From Thunnus maccoyii (lineage: Eukaryota; Chordata; Actinopteri; Scombriformes; Scombridae): a DNA stretch of 64,000 nt. Position 1 is the stretch's first letter. Every line of letters starts with the position of its first letter. Under the pieces are notes generated by a model. That model did not search any database, was not told the DNA's origin, and worked only from the letters and a program-made list of their open reading frames with translations. The stretch lies in the NCBI RefSeq assembly GCF_910596095.1, contig NC_056553.1:15547291-15611290 (forward strand), read 5' to 3'. Positions 59,996 to 64,000 of this stretch are shown here, in pieces. Position numbers and translations under genes: made by a program.

Positions 59996-60423
59996 AAGAG
60001 TGTGACCCAGTCCAAGAGGTGGTCATTTGATTAACCAGTTCTTAAGGCGGCGACTAAATGAAACACAGGATTTGAGTTATTTTCTGTGATATGTAAATAT
60101 TAAGTTGTATTGCTCTCCGCAGGCCATTTGGACTCTTATGGAGAGATGAACCACTAGGCAGTCACCCTTTCCCATTTAATGATGTAAAGGGACAGCTGTA
60201 GGATCGATCATCCTGTTTACAGGAGATAGTCTTTCTAATGAAGTTTAAATCATGTAAAATTCTTGTAACTCTAATATTAATCATGTCATGTTTTTTGAAA
60301 TATGTATTTTTATTGTCATGCCCTTTGTAAAATACTCACCTTTAAAAAATGAAGACAGTGATAATTAGTCATGTGACTCAGATGTATTCATCACACCTGT
60401 GAGTAATTGTGAGCAATTGTGCT

Positions 60424-60466
60424 GAGCGAACCTGAAGAAGCTACAGGCGAAACGTGTTGTTCGCTC
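60424..60466 (+). ncRNA. Candidate hammerhead ribozyme in the Penelope-like element
   Basis: GAGCGAAC (60424-60431) pairs perfectly with GTTCGCTC (60459-60466). Between them are CTGAAGA (60432-60438), a short stem GCU/GGC, GAAA (60449-60452), and a two-pair stem III of AC with GU. The last unpaired base before stem I is U58, the expected cleavage position. One extra A precedes stem II. Penelope-like elements are known to carry minimal hammerheads. Activity is not shown. Confidence 0.6.
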
Positions 60467-60589
60467 CTAATAGAATCACAGTAGTCATCTCAGTGTGCGG
60501 TGGTTCATTTTGATTTTCACAAAATCTATTTAACCTTTTAATTTTTCTCCTGTATTGCAAATTCTTTGGTCAGAGTAACAACAACTGAC

Positions 60590-61590
60590 AATAAGACAAC
60601 ACGTAGTTCCAACCAAGCAATCCGATTGGTCAACTAGATAGTTAGAACGTGCTCAAATCAGCATGATCAGCAACTCAGCATCTAGCCATGCTCACCCACT
60701 GTTTTGTTTTGTGGGGGGATCTGTGGTGAAAACCTGGAGCGGAATTTTGAGTTATCTTTCTTTTATGTTTGTGAAACTGGATTGAACTGAATTGATTAGG
60801 GGTTGTGGGGAAAACAAAACAGACCCTTTGCCGAGTGGATTAAACTCTGAGACTGTGGGACGAGTTACACATACACACAGTCACACACACACACACACAC
60901 ACAAAACCCGAACCCTTCTTCACTCTTCGTCGTTATCTGGCACCCCCATACACAGCAAAACTTAGCCATTTTCCCTTCAGTTGAGAGTATATCTTATCTT
61001 CCACTCTGGCATCCTCCATCAGCTGTGCTGGTGACACGGTGCAACTAGCTTAAAAATGTCTGTAAAGTTTGTGGACATAGTAGCTAAATCTGTCCATGGA
61101 ATTTTTTTTTTTTAGCGGATATCTTAGTTATAACGAGATTGAGCTAGCAAAGCACTTTTGTGTTTATATGTGAGGTATTTTTTCAGTTTGGGAAATGCCG
61201 CGATCTCCAGAAAGTTGAAGTTGAGCCATCAGGGATTAGAAATCATCTCTGTTGCTAGGTCGTTGCTAAGGGTCAACCTACTTGCTGAAGTAGTTAACTA
61301 TGTTTTGTTACATAGGATTCTACTGATGTGAGTGATTGTTGTCATACCCCATGTATTTCCATGGAAACAGATATAAAACAAGCAAAAAGTTTTTTATTTT
61401 TAGAGTGAACTGCCTCACAATATGAATACATTTTGTTTATATGTTTTTTTTTGTTAGTAAATGTATAATCGCAATATTACACTCGAGGGTGTGCTTTACC
61501 GTCATTGTTGGCACGACAGTGATGCGGTCAGGAATGAGGCGCTTCCGTAAGCATCATGAAGTCTTGTGTAATATGACTTAATAAGAGCAG
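60590..61590. other. Unassigned insertion of about 1 kb between C1q stalk exons
   Basis: A decayed 42-nt stalk exon near 60549-60590 (attgcaaattctttggtcag) is followed by sequence without matches elsewhere in the window. It includes a (CA)n run at 60881-60903, a hydrophobic-poor set of short frames and no inverted ends I could define. C1q intron sequence resumes near 61590. Confidence 0.4.
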
Positions 61591-61725
61591 AGAAAACATG
61601 TTTTTGCAAAATTTGATGTGCAAAAGTAATTGGAAAGGAGTCAAAAACATTTAATAGAAATGTAACATCTGGGGTTGTTAATCAACTAATCTATTTAAAC
61701 TATTATTTTTTCTCCTCTATTGCAG

Positions 61726-62609
61726 ATCTTTTGGTCAGAGTAACAGCTATTGACAATAAGAGCAGAGGTAGGCCTACATAGTAATCAAGGAAAAATGTTA
61801 AAACTGCTAACCATAGTCCTACTTTACAATAAGTGTTTTAAATGTGTTCATGGTGTTGGAGGCCAGAATGAGCTCCAATGAAAACGAGGTGGAGGAGCTC
61901 AAGAGAGAGAATGCAGGTAAGCTGCTTAAATCATTATTGAAAGTCAAAATGCTGCTATCAGCATTGAACTGACTGCAGTGTCACTATATTGTGTGGTTGA
62001 AAAGCAGTATGTCAGTGAGGAAAATATTTTACAAACAAAAGATGCAGTTACATTTCTCAGAGACTGCACATCAGTGGTGTTTTCAATATGCATGTCTTCC
62101 ACATTCACACAGACCGACAAAGGGTGGCGTTTTCAGTCGGTCTTACTGATGCAGGACATGTTGGACTGTTTGATACTGAAACCACACTTAAGTTCAGTAA
62201 AGTCTTCACCAATATCGGCCAGGCCTACAACCCAACTACAGGTATTCAGCTCTTTTATATTCAGTTTTCAGTACTGATGTGGGGAGAAGTTCTGACCCCT
62301 CACTGATTTTCTCCTCTGATGCAGGTATCTTCACAGCCCCAGTCAGAGGAGCCTACTACTTCAGTTTCACCTTGTGGGACGACCGTACTTCAGCTTCATT
62401 TGGTGTTTTATCTTTATCACAATGACAATAGAGTGATGTATAGTTCAGACTACAATGACAGCATCGGCTATGTCACTGTGTCTAATGATCTAATTCTTCA
62501 ACTAGAAAAGGGGGACGTGATCTACATGATTCTCTGGTCAGACTACATTATTGCAGATGAGAGCAGCAATCATACCACCTTTGATGGTTTTCTGCTTTTC
62601 CCTCTGTGA
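61726..62609 (+). pseudogene. C1q-like pseudogene, 3' half, frameshifted
   Basis: A 42-nt stalk exon at 61726-61767 is intact. The next stalk exon (about 61853-61915) has lost its acceptor (ttcatgg instead of ttcacag). The head exons are 62113-62241 and 62325-62609, the last with the same +1 T lesion as at 51314-51598. No first exon. Confidence 0.8.
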
Positions 62610-62924
62610 AAAAAAAGTACCCACAGTTAATTTTACACAGTTTCAACATTACTCTGTTAAAAAAATATAAGCATATATATAATCCAAATAACTCTTTGTC
62701 TGTGTTTTTGTCTGGTTAGATGAACAAGACTCTACAAGTCATAGAACATTCTCACCTAAAATATAAAAAAAAACATTTGCTACTAATGATTTTAAAAGAA
62801 CATCATTCTAACTAGTTGTTTGCTTTAAACTCAGTTGAGTGTTCAAGGATCTTTGGTGTTATTTTTGAATTTGTTATCAGACACCTGTTTCATTCTCATA
62901 CAGCAGTTCAGTGACCTTTATGTG

Positions 62925-62932
62925 TATATAAA
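62925..62932 (+). promoter_or_regulatory. TATA box of the disrupted C1q copy at 63128
   Basis: TATATAAA in the conserved block, followed by the duplicated 41-bp leader segment (62943-62983 and 63076-63116). Confidence 0.6.
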
Positions 62933-63127
62933 GACAGGAACTGAGTGAGACGTGTCAGACTGCATCGTGCTGTCTAAAGACGTGCAGGAACTTGCACAGA
63001 TAGACCTCAAAGGGGGTTTGAGGACCTGCATTTTTGCCCTCCTAGAGAGAAAGTGCTCCTTTTCAGGGGTGTTTTGAGTGAGACGTGTCAGACTGCATCT
63101 TGCTGTCTAAAGAGGTGATATTTCACA

Positions 63128-63226
63128 ATGAGGAGTGCTGCAGCTTTTCTGGTGTTGCTGCTCTGTCTGTACTGGACGAGGGCTCAGGGTGAGAGTGGAG
63201 GGGTGACAGAGAATGATTTCACTCAG
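63128..63226 (+). pseudogene. C1q exon 1 fragment before a hAT-like insertion
   Basis: The start, signal peptide and first 33 codons are intact, then the element begins after TCACTCAG (63219-63226) and the frame stops after about 13 more codons. Confidence 0.8.
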
Positions 63227-64000
63227 CAGGGCCGTGCAGAGACCTTTAGAGGGGCAGTTGCTTAAAGTTAAAAAGGGGAACATGGAACAAGATTTTAAAA
63301 ACCACATACACCAACATAATTTATAGCACAACCTGTTGAAGTATAGCAACTCATATTCAAGCAGAATGTAACATGGAATCTTACAACAAACTGCATCATA
63401 CTATATCATTGTCCCCCACCTGATGAAACAAAGGTCCTGTCCTGTAAGGACCAAGGTTTTGTCATTGTAAGGGTTAATGAATGGCAGGATTAGCCAAAGG
63501 CTTCAAGTATTCTTGTCTGAAGGACTCAGTTTATAATGTTTGACTGAACGACATAAAAAACAATTTGCTTTCAAAAACAAAAACCCCTGAATGGTGAAAA
63601 GGCTGCATCTTTAAAGACATTTAGCATAAACATATTGTTTCTAAACAAAGAATATGCTTTTGATATGATGACAATCTCTGATCCAGACATAACATATAGC
63701 TCTTCAAATCCCATAATTACAAAGAAATTAAAAAACCCAAAAAACTACAAGACATACAACAACTGGGATGGAAAGGGGAGAATCTTTAAAGACTATAAAA
63801 TACAGCTAAAAATAACAGAGAGGCAGAGTTCAAAAGTAGTTCAAGAGACAGTGAGACAAAATCAGCTGCTACAGTCTTATCTTAAAACAAACTAAACCGC
63901 AAGAATATTTATAAATGCTTGGACTCCATTTGCTGTATTTCAGAACATGGTTGAAATACCTTATTGGATGTTTTAATTGTTTTTTAAAATGAAGATGTCA
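63227..64000. mobile_element. hAT-like element, runs off the window
   Basis: Collinear with the left 774 bases of the copy at 52590-54293, starting CAGGGCCGTGCAGAGACC. The right end is outside. Confidence 0.75.

Larger units (their letters stand above)
59076..60522 (+). mobile_element. Penelope-like element, 5'-truncated, with 13-bp target duplication
   Basis: It is flanked by the 13-mer AATCTATTTAACC at 59063-59075 and 60523-60535. It reads the end of the reverse transcriptase (SNILYGQFVRSRRICSKEED, RQRGYDQTLIDQ) near 59240-59440, then linker and endonuclease. The 3' end carries a hammerhead-like fold. Confidence 0.85.

Overview
The window looks like a teleost fish genome. It has short exons with canonical GT/AG splice sites, a dense mix of fish-type DNA transposons and Penelope-like elements, and a C1q-domain gene array of the kind seen in bony fish. 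No prokaryotic, viral or organellar genes were seen. All protein models were read by eye from splice sites and frame; no search was run.

Layout. (1) 1-4315 and 22283-64000 belong to one expanded family of secreted, collagen-less C1q-like genes, all on the + strand. Five copies splice into intact frames: 1513-3975 (298 aa), 26343-28731 (348 aa), 37229-39044 (261 aa), 47986-50572 (320 aa) and 55606-58209 (324 aa). Each has a TATA box, a first exon with signal peptide and coiled-coil start, a variable run of small symmetric phase-1 exons (mostly 63 or 42 nt, i.e. three or two heptads), and two exons for the C1q domain. Between them lie about ten broken copies. (2) 4495-21047 on the - strand holds 33 exons joining into one 2181-codon open frame. 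It encodes a polycystin-1 family protein (signal peptide, WSC, two PKD repeats, REJ, GPS, first membrane segment, start of PLAT), best matched to pkd1l1. The rest of PLAT and the channel part are not in the window. The gene stops about 180 bp from the edge of a duplicated C1q block, so either C1q genes sit inside a pkd1l1 intron or the gene is cut.

(3) Mobile elements explain most of the rest: a TTAA-flanked foldback element in three C1q promoters; a hAT-like element with 8-bp target duplication inside exon 1 of C1q copies, later spread by segmental duplication; a TA-flanked element with a Tc1 transposase piece (23194-24831); a KDZ/Zisupton-type remnant (30480-32880); two Penelope-like 3' ends with GIY-YIG endonuclease, one keeping a hammerhead-like fold (60424-60466); and a Harbinger remnant containing a 4.6-kb TTAA element with a broken P2RX7 C-terminal-like gene (41826-47441).

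Together the C1q genes appear to form a rapidly duplicating set of secreted oligomeric recognition proteins. Their globular heads are similar, while the coiled-coil stalk differs in length from about 42 to 126 residues through gain and loss of whole-heptad exons. The polycystin gene is an unrelated neighbour that the C1q expansion has invaded or truncated.
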